From Massilia phosphatilytica (GTDB lineage: Bacteria > Pseudomonadota > Gammaproteobacteria > Burkholderiales > Burkholderiaceae_D): a stretch of 64,000 bases of DNA. The stretch is taken from NCBI RefSeq assembly GCF_002968015.1, contig NZ_PUIP01000001.1, positions 372,001-436,000 on the forward strand, written 5' to 3'. Shown piece after piece: positions 36,516 to 46,388 of this stretch. Every line of letters begins with the position of its first letter. Within the stretch, counting starts at the first letter, position 1. Under the pieces are notes generated by a model. That model was not told the origin of the DNA and ran no database searches. It saw nothing but the letters and a program-made list of their open reading frames with translations. Both the position numbers and the translations under genes were made by a program.

Positions 36516-37556
36516 ATGACAATCAAAATTTCAATCGACTGCATGGGCGGCGACCACGGCCCGGCCGTGACCATCCCGGCAGCCCTCGCATTCCTCAAGC
36601 GCCAACCCGACGCCGAGCTGATCCTCGTCGGTCAGGAAGATCTGGTCCGCGCTGAACTCAAGAAACATCATGCGGGCGACACCCCGCGCCTGACCGTCCG
36701 CCACGCTGCCGAAGTGGTCGCGATGGACGATCCCATCGAAGTCGCCCTGCGCCGCAAGAAGGATTCGTCGATGCGCGTGGCGATCGAGCTCGTCAAGGAC
36801 GGCAGCGCCGACGTCTGCGTCTCCGCCGGCAATACGGGCGCGCTGATGGCCATCTCGCGCTATGTCCTGAAGACCATGGCCGACGTGGACCGTCCCGCCA
36901 TCTGCTCGATCCTGCCGAACCAGAAGGGCGGTCCGACGTACATGCTCGACCTGGGCGCCAACGTCGACTGCGAGCCCCATCACCTGCACCAGTTCGCCAT
37001 CATGGGCGCCGTGCTGTTCGAAGCGATGGAACATCGTCGCCCGAGCATCGGCCTGCTGAATGTCGGCACGGAAGAGATCAAGGGCAACGAAGTGGTCAAG
37101 GCCACCGCCCCCCTGCTGCGCGCCGACCACGAACGGGGCGTGCTGAACTTTCATGGCAACGTCGAAGGCAACGACATCTTCAAGGGGACGGTCGACGTCG
37201 TCGTGTGCGACGGTTTCGTCGGCAACGTGACCCTGAAGGCGATCGAGGGCCTGTCGCGCTTCGTCAAGACTGTGTTCCTCGAAACGACGATGTCGAAGAT
37301 TGGCGCCCTGTTCGCGCGCAAATCGCTCAAGAAGCTGAACCCCGAAAGTTATAACGGCGCCGGCCTGCTGGGCCTCAAAGGACTGGTCTTCAAGAGCCAT
37401 GGCGGCGCCAATGCCTACGCCTACGAGTGGGCACTTCGACGCGCTTTTGACGCGGCGAAATATAATGTGCAAGCGCAACTCTCGACCTTGATCGCCGAAA
37501 TGTTGCCGCAAGCTCCCAATCCGGAAGCGCCAGGCTCAACTATTCAGCAGGGTTAG
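36516..37556 (+). CDS. plsX: Phosphate acyltransferase PlsX
   Basis: Converts acyl-ACP to acyl-phosphate for phospholipid synthesis by PlsY; a peripheral inner-membrane enzyme. The 346 residues have the family start [12 protein letters not shown] (about 4-15), the [13 protein letters not shown] segment (about 108-120), [14 protein letters not shown] (about 184-197) and [14 protein letters not shown] (about 235-248). ATG 36516 agrees with the family length. The stop is 2 bp before fabH. Confidence 0.96.
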   Translation: MTIKISIDCMGGDHGPAVTIPAALAFLKRQPDAELILVGQEDLVRAELKKHHAGDTPRLTVRHAAEVVAMDDPIEVALRRKKDSSMRVAIELVKDGSADVCVSAGNTGALMAISRYVLKTMADVDRPAICSILPNQKGGPTYMLDLGANVDCEPHHLHQFAIMGAVLFEAMEHRRPSIGLLNVGTEEIKGNEVVKATAPLLRADHERGVLNFHGNVEGNDIFKGTVDVVVCDGFVGNVTLKAIEGLSRFVKTVFLETTMSKIGALFARKSLKKLNPESYNGAGLLGLKGLVFKSHGGANAYAYEWALRRAFDAAKYNVQAQLSTLIAEMLPQAPNPEAPGSTIQQG

Positions 37557-37558
37557 CA

Positions 37559-38539
37559 ATGACTTACAGCAAAATTATCGGTACCGGCAGCTACCTGCCC
37601 GCGCAGCGTGTCACCAACGACGACCTCGCGGCCCAGCTTGCCGTCAAGGGCATCGAGACCTCGGACGAGTGGATCGTGACCCGCAGCGGCATCTCCGCCC
37701 GCCACTACGCGGCGCCCGACGAAAACGCCTCGGACCTGGCCGTGAACGCGGCGCGCAAGGCGCTCGAAGCGTCCGGCCTCGAAGCCGAGCAGATCGACCT
37801 GATCATCGTCGCCACCTCGACGCCGGATTATTTCGGCAGCTTCCCGAGCACGGCCTGCATCGTCCAGAACAAGCTCGGCATGCGCAACAACAGCGCCGCA
37901 TTCGACATGGGCGCCGTGTGCTCGGGCTTCGTCTACGCGATGGCGACGGCCGATGCCTTCATCAAGGCCGGCAACGCGAAGAACGTGCTCGTGATCGGCA
38001 CGGAAGTGTTCTCGCGCATCCTCGACTTCAATGACCGCAGCACCTGCGTACTGTTCGGCGACGGCGCCGGCGCCGTCGTGCTGGCCGCGTCCGAGGAACC
38101 GGGCGTGCTGGCCGTCAAGCTGCATGCCGATGGCAGCCATGGCGGCATCCTGTGCGGCCCCGCGAACCCGTCGAACCAGGCGTCGAACCAGAAATTCCTG
38201 TACATGGATGGCCCGGCCGTCTTCAAGCTGGCTGTCTCCGTGCTGGAAAAGGTCGCCAACGAAGCGCTGGCGCATGCGCAGATGCCTTCGAGCGACATCG
38301 ACTGGCTGATCCCGCACCAGGCCAACCTGCGCATCATGACGGGCACCGCGAAGAAACTGGGCCTGTCGACCGAAAAGATGGTCGTCACCGTCAACGAACA
38401 CGGCAACACGTCGGCCGCGTCGATCCCGCTGGCACTCGATGTCGCGGTGCGCGACGGCCGCATCAAGCCGGGCCACAACGTCATGATGGAAGGCGTGGGC
38501 GGCGGCTTTACCTGGGGCGCCGTGCTCGCGCGCATGTGA
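37559..38539 (+). CDS. fabH: Beta-ketoacyl-ACP synthase III
   Basis: Starts fatty-acid chains by condensing acetyl-CoA with malonyl-ACP. The 326-residue protein has the catalytic Cys in [15 protein letters not shown] (about residue 120), His in [11 protein letters not shown] (about 252) and Asn in [10 protein letters not shown] (about 282), the complete Cys-His-Asn triad. ATG is 2 bp after plsX, so translational coupling is likely. In order: plsX, fabH, fabD, fabG, acpP, fabF. Confidence 0.96.
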   Translation: MTYSKIIGTGSYLPAQRVTNDDLAAQLAVKGIETSDEWIVTRSGISARHYAAPDENASDLAVNAARKALEASGLEAEQIDLIIVATSTPDYFGSFPSTACIVQNKLGMRNNSAAFDMGAVCSGFVYAMATADAFIKAGNAKNVLVIGTEVFSRILDFNDRSTCVLFGDGAGAVVLAASEEPGVLAVKLHADGSHGGILCGPANPSNQASNQKFLYMDGPAVFKLAVSVLEKVANEALAHAQMPSSDIDWLIPHQANLRIMTGTAKKLGLSTEKMVVTVNEHGNTSAASIPLALDVAVRDGRIKPGHNVMMEGVGGGFTWGAVLARM

Positions 38540-38582
38540 CGCGCCGGCAGGGCCCCGACGAACAACAATCAAGGAGCACTTG

Positions 38583-39518
38583 ATGAGCAAATTCGCTTTT
38601 CTCTTTACCGGCCAGGGCGCGCAAGCCGTCGGCATGCTGAACGGCTTTGCCGGCAACCCTGTCGTCGAACAGACCGTGCGTGAAGCATCCGACGCGCTGG
38701 GCCAGGACCTCGGCAAGCTGATCGCCGAAGGTCCGAAGGAAGACCTGGACCTGACCACCAACACGCAACCCGTGATGCTGACGGCTGCGGTCGCCGTCTA
38801 CCGCGCATGGATCGCCGCGGGCGGCCCCAAACCGGCCGTCGTCGCTGGCCACAGCCTCGGGGAATATTCGGCACTCGTCGCCGCCGGCGTGATCGACTTC
38901 AAGGACGCCGTGCCGCTCGTGCGCTTCCGCGCGCAATCGATGCAGGATGCGGTGCCGGTCGGGCAGGGCGGCATGGCCGTGATCCTCGGCCTGTCGGCCG
39001 ACGACGTCCGTGCGGTCTGCGCAGAAGCTGCCCAGGGTGAAGTCGTGGAAGCCGTGAACTTCAACGAGCCGACGCAGATCGTGATCGCGGGCCACACCGC
39101 CGCCGTCGAGCGCGCCTGCGACATCGCCAAGGCCAAGGGCGCCAAGCGCGCCATGAAGCTGGCCGTGTCGGCGCCGTTCCACTCGTCGCTGCTGAAACCG
39201 GCTTCCGACCGCCTGCGCGACTATATGGCGAACCTGAATTTTGCCGCGCCGCAGATCGACTTGATCAACAACGTCGACGTGGCTATCCTGAACGATCCGG
39301 CCGCGATCAAGGACGCCCTCGTGCGCCAGGCAGCCGGCCCCGTGCGCTGGGTCGAAGCCATGCAGAAGATGGCGGCCGATGGCGTGACGCAAGTCATCGA
39401 GTGCGCGCCGAGCAAGACCCTGATCGGCATGGCCAAGCGGATCGACCCGGTGCTGGTGGGCGAAGCCCTCGTCGACCAGGCCGCGCTGGAGCGTGTGCTC
39501 GCCGCCGTCCAGGCTTGA
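38583..39518 (+). CDS. fabD: Malonyl-CoA:ACP transacylase
   Basis: Loads malonyl onto acyl carrier protein. The 311 residues begin MSKFAFLFTGQGAQAVGML; the nucleophile is the serine in VAGHSLGEYSALVAAG (about 89-104), arginine lies in VRFRAQSM, and histidine in SAPFHSSLLKPA (about 200). A TTG three bases upstream is ignored because AAGGAG lies at correct distance from ATG 38583. Confidence 0.96.
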   Translation: MSKFAFLFTGQGAQAVGMLNGFAGNPVVEQTVREASDALGQDLGKLIAEGPKEDLDLTTNTQPVMLTAAVAVYRAWIAAGGPKPAVVAGHSLGEYSALVAAGVIDFKDAVPLVRFRAQSMQDAVPVGQGGMAVILGLSADDVRAVCAEAAQGEVVEAVNFNEPTQIVIAGHTAAVERACDIAKAKGAKRAMKLAVSAPFHSSLLKPASDRLRDYMANLNFAAPQIDLINNVDVAILNDPAAIKDALVRQAAGPVRWVEAMQKMAADGVTQVIECAPSKTLIGMAKRIDPVLVGEALVDQAALERVLAAVQA

Positions 39519-39558
39519 AGCACACCCATCTCCCCCCGTTAGAGAAGAAGAGGACTCA

Positions 39559-40296
39559 ATGAACCTGCAAAACCAAGTCGCCCTCGTCACCGGTGCCTCG
39601 CGCGGCATCGGCAAGGCCATCGCACTCGAACTGGCACGCCAGGGCGCCAAGGTCGTCGGCACCGCCACGACGGCAGCCGGCGCCGACGCCATCGGCGCCT
39701 ACCTCGCCGAGTTCGGCGGCAAGGGCGTCGTGCTGAACGTGACCGACCCCGCCCAGTGCGCCGCCGTCATCGACGACGTCACGAAGACCGTCGGCACGAT
39801 CGGCATCCTCGTCAACAATGCCGGCATCACTCAGGATCAATTGGCGATGCGCATGAAGGACGAAGAGTGGGACAACGTGATCGCGACGAACCTGACGGCC
39901 GTCGGCCGCCTGTCGCGCGCCGTGCTGCGCGGGATGATGAAGGCGAAGCAGGGGCGTATCATCAACATCACGTCCGTCGTGGGCGCGTCCGGTAATCCGG
40001 GCCAGATGAATTACGCGGCGGCGAAGGCCGGCGTGGCCGGCATGACCCGCGCGCTGGCGCGCGAGATCGGCAGCCGCAACATCACCGTCAACTGCGTGGC
40101 GCCGGGCTTCATCGACACCGACATGACGAAGGCACTGGGCGAAGGCCAGCATGAAGCGCTGCTGACGCAGATCCCGCTGGGCCGCCTGGGCCAGCCGGAA
40201 GACATCGCCTACGCGGTCGCCTTCCTGGCCGGTCCGCAGGCCGCTTATATCACGGGCACCGAACTGCACGTGAACGGCGGCATGTACATGAATTGA
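39559..40296 (+). CDS. fabG: 3-oxoacyl-ACP reductase
   Basis: NADPH-dependent reduction of beta-ketoacyl-ACP. The 245-residue short-chain dehydrogenase has TGASRGIGKAIALEL (about 12-26), NNAGIT (about 87-92), the catalytic Ser in ITSVVGASGN (about 139), and YAAAKAGVAGM (Tyr152/Lys156 region). ATG 39559 with AGAGGA upstream matches the family start MNLQNQVALVTG; the longer frame upstream is spurious. Confidence 0.96.
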   Translation: MNLQNQVALVTGASRGIGKAIALELARQGAKVVGTATTAAGADAIGAYLAEFGGKGVVLNVTDPAQCAAVIDDVTKTVGTIGILVNNAGITQDQLAMRMKDEEWDNVIATNLTAVGRLSRAVLRGMMKAKQGRIINITSVVGASGNPGQMNYAAAKAGVAGMTRALAREIGSRNITVNCVAPGFIDTDMTKALGEGQHEALLTQIPLGRLGQPEDIAYAVAFLAGPQAAYITGTELHVNGGMYMN

Positions 40297-40436
40297 TGGA
40301 CTGGTCTTATAAAGATCTCAGCAGTTCGCAGTAGTTTCAGCTGATTTAGCGTCAGACGCTGAAAATAGTTTTTCAACGCGCAAACCCTGATAAAATGCGC
40401 GCACTTTCCGCAACACATACCTAATGGAGCCATAAC

Positions 40437-40676
40437 ATGTCGGATATCGAACAACGCGTTAAAAAAATCGTCGCTGAGCAACTGGGCGTTGCCGAAGCAG
40501 ACATCAAAATCGATTCCTCGTTCGTTGACGACCTCGGCGCTGACTCGCTGGACACCGTGGAACTGGTGATGGCCCTGGAAGACGAATTCGAAATGGAAAT
40601 CCCGGACGAGCAGGCCGAGAAGATCACGACCGTTCGCCAGGCTATCGAGTACGCACAGGCTCACGTCAAGGCCTAA
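40437..40676 (+). CDS. acpP: Acyl carrier protein
   Basis: A 79-residue acidic carrier protein. Ser37 in [10 protein letters not shown] is the site of 4'-phosphopantetheine attachment by AcpS, encoded about 12.6 kb downstream. The sequence [18 protein letters not shown] is the usual four-helix start. A 140-bp gap before it holds a TAAAAT hexamer at 40391-40396, a possible -10 of a strong separate acpP promoter, with only a poor -35. Confidence 0.98.
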   Translation: MSDIEQRVKKIVAEQLGVAEADIKIDSSFVDDLGADSLDTVELVMALEDEFEMEIPDEQAEKITTVRQAIEYAQAHVKA

Positions 40677-40701
40677 GCTTTCAGGATTTCAGGAGAAGCG
40701 C

Positions 40702-41946
40702 TTGAGTTCACGCAACCGTCGTGTCGTAGTGACCGGCCTGGGTTGCATCTCTCCGATCGGCAACACTATTGCCGACGCGTGGGAGGCAGCACTGGCGGGC
40801 AAGTCGGGTATTGCCAACATCACCAAGTTCGACGCAACGCCATTCTCGACCCGCTTCGCGGGCGAGGTGAAGAACTTTAACGTCGAGGATTACCTGCCGG
40901 GCAAGGAAGGCCGTCATATGGATACGTTTATCCATTTCGGCATGGCCGCCGGCATCCAGGCGTTACAGGATTCGGGTATCGTCGTCACCGAGGACAATGC
41001 CGACCGTATCGGCGTGCTCGTGGGCTCCGGCATCGGCGGCCTGCCGATGATCGAAGACACGAAGGCGGAGTACGACAGCCGCGGCCCGCGCCGCATCTCG
41101 CCGTTCTTCGTCCCGGCGTCGATCATCAACATGATCTCGGGCGACCTGTCGATCAAGTTCGGCCTGCGCGGCCCGAACCTGGCCATCGTGACCGCCTGCA
41201 CGACCGGCCTGCACTGCATCGGCCAGGCAGCCCGCCTGATCGAGTACGGCGACGCCGACGTGATGATCGCCGGCGGTGCGGAATCGACCGTGTCGCCGCT
41301 GGGCCTGGGCGGTTTCGCCTCGGCACGCGCGCTGTCGTCGCGCAATGACGATCCGGCCACCGCCTCGCGTCCGTGGGACCGCGACCGTGACGGCTTCGTG
41401 CTGGGCGAGGGCGCCGGCGTGATGGTGCTCGAAGAGTACGAACACGCCAAGGCACGCGGCGCGAAGATCTATGCGGAAGTCGTCGGCTTCGGCATGAGTG
41501 CGGACGCGAACCACATCACGGCACCGCTCGAGGATGGCAGCGGCGCGTCGCGCTGCATGGTCGCCGCGATGCAGTACGCGGGCATCAATCCGGACCAGGT
41601 GCAGTACGTGAACGCGCACGGCACGTCGACCCCCGTGGGCGACGTGGCGGAAGTGAAGGGTATCAAGCGCACCTTCGGCGACCATGCGAACAAGCTGGTC
41701 GTCAACTCGACCAAGTCGATGACGGGTCACCTGCTGGGTGGCGCGGGCGGCCTGGAGTCGGTGTTCACCGTGCTCGCGATTCACAACCAGGTCTCGCCGC
41801 CGACGATCAACATCTTCAACCAGGATCCGGAATGCGACCTGGACTTCTGCGCCAACACGGCACGGGACATGAAGATCAATTACGCGGTGAAAAACTCCTT
41901 CGGTTTCGGCGGTACCAACGGTACCCTGGTATTCGCCAAGGTCTAA
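40702..41946 (+). CDS. fabF: 3-oxoacyl-ACP synthase II
   Basis: Chain-elongating condensing enzyme. The 414 residues contain the nucleophilic Cys in [12 protein letters not shown] (about 165), His in [11 protein letters not shown] (about 305), [12 protein letters not shown] with the second His (about 340), and [14 protein letters not shown] at the end. The start is a TTG at 40702, seven bases from an AGGAGAAG site; no ATG is available in frame at the right place. It is 25 bp behind acpP and is followed by a strong terminator. Confidence 0.95.
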   Translation: MSSRNRRVVVTGLGCISPIGNTIADAWEAALAGKSGIANITKFDATPFSTRFAGEVKNFNVEDYLPGKEGRHMDTFIHFGMAAGIQALQDSGIVVTEDNADRIGVLVGSGIGGLPMIEDTKAEYDSRGPRRISPFFVPASIINMISGDLSIKFGLRGPNLAIVTACTTGLHCIGQAARLIEYGDADVMIAGGAESTVSPLGLGGFASARALSSRNDDPATASRPWDRDRDGFVLGEGAGVMVLEEYEHAKARGAKIYAEVVGFGMSADANHITAPLEDGSGASRCMVAAMQYAGINPDQVQYVNAHGTSTPVGDVAEVKGIKRTFGDHANKLVVNSTKSMTGHLLGGAGGLESVFTVLAIHNQVSPPTINIFNQDPECDLDFCANTARDMKINYAVKNSFGFGGTNGTLVFAKV

Positions 41947-41972
41947 CGATCTCGCAATAGCCGAACTTTCGG

Positions 41973-42007
41973 ACGCCCATTCCTGTCCAAGGAATGGGCG
42001 TTTGTCA
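41973..42007 (+). terminator. Terminator of the fatty-acid cluster
   Basis: ACGCCCATTCC (41973-41983) pairs perfectly with GGAATGGGCGT (41991-42001), followed by TTGTCATTT. The 11-bp stem is strong, the T tract short. Confidence 0.75.
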
Positions 42008-42042
42008 TTTCTGACCTCATCCACTTCTAGCGGGAAACTCCC

Positions 42043-42543
42043 ATGTCGATCGCGGTGTCCGCGCTCGTCAGGCCGTCGCTCATCCAGCGCTTCGTATGGG
42101 GTGGCTGCGGCCTGGCCCTCCTTGCGTCGGCGCTGGCCATCGGGCTGGCGGCGCCCGCGCATGTCCGGCTCGCGCCCCTCGTCGCGGTGGCGCTGGCGGC
42201 CGCCGGCAGCGCCGTGCTGGGCGCGGCGGTCCTTCATCCAAAGACGCACCGGATTGATATTTCTGGAACCGGTGACCTACGCGTAACGGTACAACAGGAC
42301 GTGGGCTTTCCGCCGGTTGGCAATGCGGTCCTGCTGCCCGGATCGGTCATCTGGCCGCTGCTGATGGTGTTGCGGCATGCCACGCCGGGCACGGCGCCGG
42401 GTGTCCTGTGCGTGTGGCGCGACAGCGTCGACGCCGCCGCGTGGCGCGCGCTGGTCGTCGCGCTGGCAGTGGTCGGCCGGCGCGGACATGCAGACGACGG
42501 ATGCGAAGACACGACGAACTCATTGCAGCGGACCAACTCTTAA
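42043..42543 (+). CDS. Hypothetical two-helix membrane protein upstream of rpoE
   Basis: A 166-residue protein not recognised with certainty. Two adjacent membrane helices (VWGGCGLALLASALAIGLAA about 18-37, and LAPLVAVALAAAGSAVLGAAVL about 43-64) are followed by a beta-rich cytoplasmic part (HRIDISGTGDLRVTVQQ) and a segment ALVVALAVVGRRG near the end. The topology resembles YgfX-type small membrane proteins. It is 60 bp before rpoE and on the same strand, so co-transcription is likely. No signal peptidase site is evident. Confidence 0.6.
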   Translation: MSIAVSALVRPSLIQRFVWGGCGLALLASALAIGLAAPAHVRLAPLVAVALAAAGSAVLGAAVLHPKTHRIDISGTGDLRVTVQQDVGFPPVGNAVLLPGSVIWPLLMVLRHATPGTAPGVLCVWRDSVDAAAWRALVVALAVVGRRGHADDGCEDTTNSLQRTNS

Positions 42544-42603
42544 GGAAACGTGCACACCGTTTCCGTATAACAGGGACGCCGCCGCAGCCAACGGGGCATT
42601 GCA

Positions 42604-43206
42604 GTGACGACCGAACGCGAATGTGATCAACTGCTGGTTGAGCGCGTCCAGGCGGGCGATCGCCGGGCGTTCGACCTGCTGGTGGCAAAATACCAGCGTC
42701 GCCTGATGCGGCTCGTGTCGCGCCTCGTGCACGATCCGGCCGAGGCGGAAGACGTTGTACAGGAAACCTTTATTAAGGCATTCCGTGCACTGCGCCATTT
42801 CCGCGGCGATTCCGCGTTTTATACTTGGCTATATCGAATAGGAATTAATACGGCAAAGAATTTTCTGGTTACGCAAGGCAGACGGGCGCCGACCTCGACG
42901 GAAGCCGATGCCGAACGTGCGGAAGGGTTTGACGACGCGGATAGCTTGCGAGACATTAATACACCGGAATCGATGTTGGCCAGCAAGCAGATCGCCTATA
43001 CCGTGAATGCGGCCATGGAAGCATTGCCGCTGGAATTAAGGACGGCGATCGTTCTGCGCGAAATAGAAGGATTAAGCTACGAGGAAATCTCCGAAGTGAT
43101 GGCGTGTCCAATCGGGACGGTGCGGAGCCGGATTTTCCGGGCGCGCGAAGTCATCGCCGAGAAATTGCGGCCCTTGCTGGATATCTCGACGGACAAACGT
43201 CGGTAG
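42604..43206 (+). CDS. rpoE: RNA polymerase sigma factor RpoE (sigma-E, ECF)
   Basis: Envelope-stress ECF sigma factor. The 200 residues have region 2 (FDLLVAKYQRRLMRLVSRLVHDPAEAEDVVQETFIKAFRALRHF, about 22-66) and region 4 (LPLELRTAIVLREIEGLSYEEISEVMACPIGTVRSRIFRAR, about 140-180), joined by the short RpoE-type linker. The start is GTG 42604. An inverted repeat GGAAAC-N9-GTTTCC (42544-42564) lies in the leader. rseA and mucD follow in the expected order. Confidence 0.95.
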   Translation: MTTERECDQLLVERVQAGDRRAFDLLVAKYQRRLMRLVSRLVHDPAEAEDVVQETFIKAFRALRHFRGDSAFYTWLYRIGINTAKNFLVTQGRRAPTSTEADAERAEGFDDADSLRDINTPESMLASKQIAYTVNAAMEALPLELRTAIVLREIEGLSYEEISEVMACPIGTVRSRIFRAREVIAEKLRPLLDISTDKRR

Positions 43207-43243
43207 GTAGCGATATGAAGATAAAGTTTCACATACCGGCGTA

Positions 43244-43543
43244 ATGGCTATGGACACGAACAAGAAAAACCGTGAACTCATCTCGGCGTTCAGCGACGGC
43301 GAGATCCCGGATATCGACCAGGAGCTGGCGCTCGCCGCCCTGGACACCCCCGACGGCCAGCAGGCCTGGGCACTCTTTCACCAGATCGGCGACGTCCTGC
43401 GCGCGGCACCCGCGCCCGACCTGTCGCCCGGCTTCGCGGAATGCCTCGCGGCCCGTCTCGAGGACGAACCGCTGCCGGGCAAGCGCGCGGCCGTCGCCAC
43501 CGATGCCGCCAGCCAGGCGACCGTCGCCGCCGACCATACCTGA
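43244..43543 (+). CDS. rseA: Short RseA-type anti-sigma factor without membrane helix
   Basis: Negative regulator of sigma-E. The 99-residue protein matches only the N-terminal sigma-binding domain of RseA: NRELISAFSDGEIPDIDQEL (about 8-27) and QQAWALFHQIGDVLRA (about 40-55). The canonical protein continues with a transmembrane helix and a periplasmic RseB-binding domain, about 190-210 residues in all. Here the reading frame stops after an Ala/Thr-rich tail, and the 137 bp to mucD hold no other frame long enough for a lost membrane part. It starts 37 bp behind rpoE. The absence of rseB in the operon fits a cytoplasmic anti-sigma factor. Confidence 0.83.
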   Translation: MAMDTNKKNRELISAFSDGEIPDIDQELALAALDTPDGQQAWALFHQIGDVLRAAPAPDLSPGFAECLAARLEDEPLPGKRAAVATDAASQATVAADHT

Positions 43544-43680
43544 GCCCCTCCGCGTTTCACCCTTCATCGTCCGCTGCCGGCGCGGGCAGGGTCGTCCGTC
43601 CGCCACGGACGTGCCAACGCGACAACAATGCACTTTTGTCTTACCATACGAACCATTCAAGCACCGACCTTACCGATCCT

Positions 43681-45135
43681 ATGACAAGCAAAACTGGAAG
43701 CGCGATCCTGTCCGCCCTCGTCTTTGCGGGCGCGAGTCTGATGTCCCTCCCGGCGGCCCGTGCGGCCGCTCCCGTTGCCGCCCCGACCGTCATCGGTTTG
43801 CCCGACTTTGCCGACCTCGTCGACAAGGTCGGCCCGGCCGTCGTCAACATCCGCACCACCGAACGCGTCCGCCTCGACCAGGGCGGCCCCGACGAAGAGA
43901 TGCAGGAATTCCTGCGGCGCTTCTTCGGCGGCCAGATGGCGCCGCGCGGACGCCGCGGCGGCCCCGCGGAGCAGCCGCAGGAAGAGCGCGTGCAGCGGGG
44001 CGTCGGCTCCGGCTTCATCATCTCGGACGACGGGTATGTGCTGACCAATGCGCACGTCGTGGAAGGGGCGGACGAGGTCGTCGTGACCCTGACCGACCGC
44101 CGCGAATTCAAGGCCAAGGTGCTGGGCTCGGACGCCCGCAGCGACGTGGCCCTGCTGAAGGTGGACGGGCGCAACCTGCCCAATGTCCGCATCGGCGATT
44201 CCAGCAAGATCCGCGTGGGCGAGTGGGTGATCGCCATCGGCTCGCCATTCAACCTGGAGAACACGGTGACCGCCGGCATCATCTCGGCCAAGGCGCGCGA
44301 CACGGGCGAATACCTGCCGCTGATCCAGAGCGACGTAGCCGTCAACCCCGGCAACTCGGGCGGCCCGCTGATCAACATGCGTGGCGAGGTCATCGGCATC
44401 AACTCGCAGATCGCCACGCTGTCCGGCGCCTATAACGGCATCTCGTTTGCCGTGCCGATCGACGAGGTCATGCGCGTCTCCGACCAGATCCGCAAGACGG
44501 GCAAGGTAACGCGCGGACGCCTCGGCGTGCAGATCAGCGAAGTGACGACGGACGTCGCCGAATCGCTCGGCCTGGGACGTGCGCGCGGCGCCGAGGTCGC
44601 GATGGTCGAGCCGGGCGGGCCGGCGGACAAGGCTGGCCTCAAGGTCGGCGACATCATCCTGAAGTTCAACGGCAAGGATATCGAGCGCAGCTCCGACCTG
44701 CCGCGCCTCGTGGGCGGCAGCGCCGTCGGAAGCCGCGCCACCGTCAGCGTGTGGCGCCGCGGCAGCCAGATCGACCTGCCGGTGACCATCGTCGAACTGC
44801 AGGAAGAAAAATCGCCGAAGGCGAAGGCGACGCCCAAGAAGCCGACGCCGGACCAGGCCCCGAACGCGCTGGGCCTGCACGTGTCGGATCTCACGGCCGC
44901 CCAGAAGCGCGAGCTCAAGACGGAGGCCGGTGTGCTGGTCGAGTTCGCGGAAGGACGCGCCGCGTCGGCCGGCATCCGCCAGGGCGACGTGATCCTGCAG
45001 ATGAACAATGTCGAGCTCACGGGCGCGGCCCAGTTCAACGGGCTCGTCGCCAAGCTCGACGCGAAGAAACCGGTGGCGCTGCTGGTGCGTCGGGACAATG
45101 TCTCGCGCTACCTCGTCATCCGGCCGCGCCAATGA
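43681..45135 (+). CDS. mucD: Periplasmic serine protease DegP/MucD
   Basis: HtrA-type protease/chaperone of envelope stress. The 484 residues have a signal peptide (cleavage near PAARAAA), a trypsin-like domain with the triad His in LTNAHVVEG (about 122), Asp in ARSDVALLKV (about 152) and Ser in NPGNSGGPLIN (about 226), then two PDZ domains (about 265-360 and 395-475) joined by a Lys/Pro linker. The start is ATG 43681. It is the third gene of the sigma-E operon as in MucD-type organisms, and its stop overlaps the next gene as ATGA. Confidence 0.94.
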   Translation: MTSKTGSAILSALVFAGASLMSLPAARAAAPVAAPTVIGLPDFADLVDKVGPAVVNIRTTERVRLDQGGPDEEMQEFLRRFFGGQMAPRGRRGGPAEQPQEERVQRGVGSGFIISDDGYVLTNAHVVEGADEVVVTLTDRREFKAKVLGSDARSDVALLKVDGRNLPNVRIGDSSKIRVGEWVIAIGSPFNLENTVTAGIISAKARDTGEYLPLIQSDVAVNPGNSGGPLINMRGEVIGINSQIATLSGAYNGISFAVPIDEVMRVSDQIRKTGKVTRGRLGVQISEVTTDVAESLGLGRARGAEVAMVEPGGPADKAGLKVGDIILKFNGKDIERSSDLPRLVGGSAVGSRATVSVWRRGSQIDLPVTIVELQEEKSPKAKATPKKPTPDQAPNALGLHVSDLTAAQKRELKTEAGVLVEFAEGRAASAGIRQGDVILQMNNVELTGAAQFNGLVAKLDAKKPVALLVRRDNVSRYLVIRPRQ

Positions 45136-45395
45136 GTCCACGGTTCACGTTGTACTCACGGTCGTACTGCCACCTGTGCGAGGACATGCGGGTAGCGCTG
45201 CAGGCGTTCATGGCCCGCCAGGGACAGGCGTACACGGTGGACGTGGTCGACGTCGATGCGGACCCGGCCCTCGTCGCCCGCTACGACGAACTGGTGCCGG
45301 TGCTGGTCGCGGAGCCGGCGGGCTTCGAGCTGTGTCACTACTTCCTCGACGAGGCGGCGCTGCGGCGCCACCTCGGCCTCGAGCAGGCGGCGTAG
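45132..45395 (+). CDS. Glutaredoxin-family thioredoxin-fold protein
   Basis: An 87-residue redox protein. FTLYSRSYCHLCEDMRVAL (about 5-23) supplies a CxxC active site (CHLC) in the glutaredoxin position, followed by VDVVDVDADPALVARYDELVPVLV, where the cis-Pro is in VPVL. The DUF836-like family has unknown partners. ATG 45132 overlaps the mucD stop (ATGA), which indicates translational coupling with the envelope-stress protease. Confidence 0.85.
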   Translation: MSPRFTLYSRSYCHLCEDMRVALQAFMARQGQAYTVDVVDVDADPALVARYDELVPVLVAEPAGFELCHYFLDEAALRRHLGLEQAA

Positions 45396-45416
45396 CCGCG
45401 CCCGCGCGTCGGCCCG

Positions 45417-46388
45417 TTATGCCGCGACGAGCTCGCGCGCGGCGTCGCCGACGCGTGGTGCCGGCGCGGCGCCCAGCAACCCCCGCATGAACGCCCGCTT
45501 CGCCTCGCTGCGCGGACTCGCCCAGAAACTGTCGAGGGTCGCCTGCGGCACGCCGTCGTAATCGACGCGCAACACGTACGGCCGCCCCAGCAGTTCGCAG
45601 TGGACATAGCTCGCGAAGCATTCCGCGAAATCGTCATACGGGTTCGTCGCGCCGTACAGGCTGGGGAAATCGCTGCCTTCCAGGCCGGCATACGCGGTCA
45701 CGATGGCGTCGCTGTGCAGCGTACGCGTGCCGTAGAAATCGACGGCGCCGCGCAGGTCGAAATCGGAGCCGTTCCATGGCACGAAGCGGCCCTCGGCATT
45801 CACATGCCAGCTCAAGTCGAGGAAGGGGAAGAACGCTGGCGGCACCGGTTCCCACCAGCGCGGCAGGAACGACCCGCCCGCCGTCGCGACGTGGCCGAAT
45901 TCGTGCAGCAGCAGGAATTGCAGGGCGTGCGCGCGGGTGTCGTCGTACGGGGCGGCGATCGTCGCGGACAGCGAGAAGCCGGGGCCGCCGAACGGCAGGT
46001 TTTCCTTCCACGTGGCCCAGGAATTGGCCGTATGCGCTTCCAGCAGGTCCATGTCGAGCAGCACGATGCAGCCGAGGATGCGGCCGTCGACGGCATCCGC
46101 CACGATGTCCGTGATGCCCGACGACCCGAGCCCCCGGCCGGTACAAATGCCCAGCAGCAGCGGACCCACGAGATCGCGCACTGCAGCCGGCATGCCCGCC
46201 AGCGCGGCGCACAGGTCCGCCAGCAGGGCGGGGGTAGGCACGCATGGGGCGGGCACGGCGTCCAGGCCGGTCGCCATGTTCACCTGGTGCACGACGTCCC
46301 GGACCTCATCGGGCAGGGACAGGATGCGTTGCTCGATGGGCAAGGAAAGCAGGGCGCGCCATTGCTGTGGTTCGGACGTGTAGATCAT
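45417..46388 (-). CDS. Putative zinc metallopeptidase-like protein (HExxH)
   Basis: A 323-residue protein of unknown family. LLLHEFGHVATAGG contains the zinc-binding HEFGH (162-166), and 90 residues later DDFAECFASYVH (about 252-263) offers Glu256 as a possible third ligand, the gluzincin pattern. No signal peptide, lipobox or membrane helix is visible, so a cytoplasmic or effector-like location is possible. Most of the sequence is not low-complexity and has many aromatic residues. It stands alone, antisense to its neighbours between glutaredoxin and lepA. It could be a peptidase or an inactive relative. Confidence 0.62.
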   Translation of the reverse strand: MIYTSEPQQWRALLSLPIEQRILSLPDEVRDVVHQVNMATGLDAVPAPCVPTPALLADLCAALAGMPAAVRDLVGPLLLGICTGRGLGSSGITDIVADAVDGRILGCIVLLDMDLLEAHTANSWATWKENLPFGGPGFSLSATIAAPYDDTRAHALQFLLLHEFGHVATAGGSFLPRWWEPVPPAFFPFLDLSWHVNAEGRFVPWNGSDFDLRGAVDFYGTRTLHSDAIVTAYAGLEGSDFPSLYGATNPYDDFAECFASYVHCELLGRPYVLRVDYDGVPQATLDSFWASPRSEAKRAFMRGLLGAAPAPRVGDAARELVAA

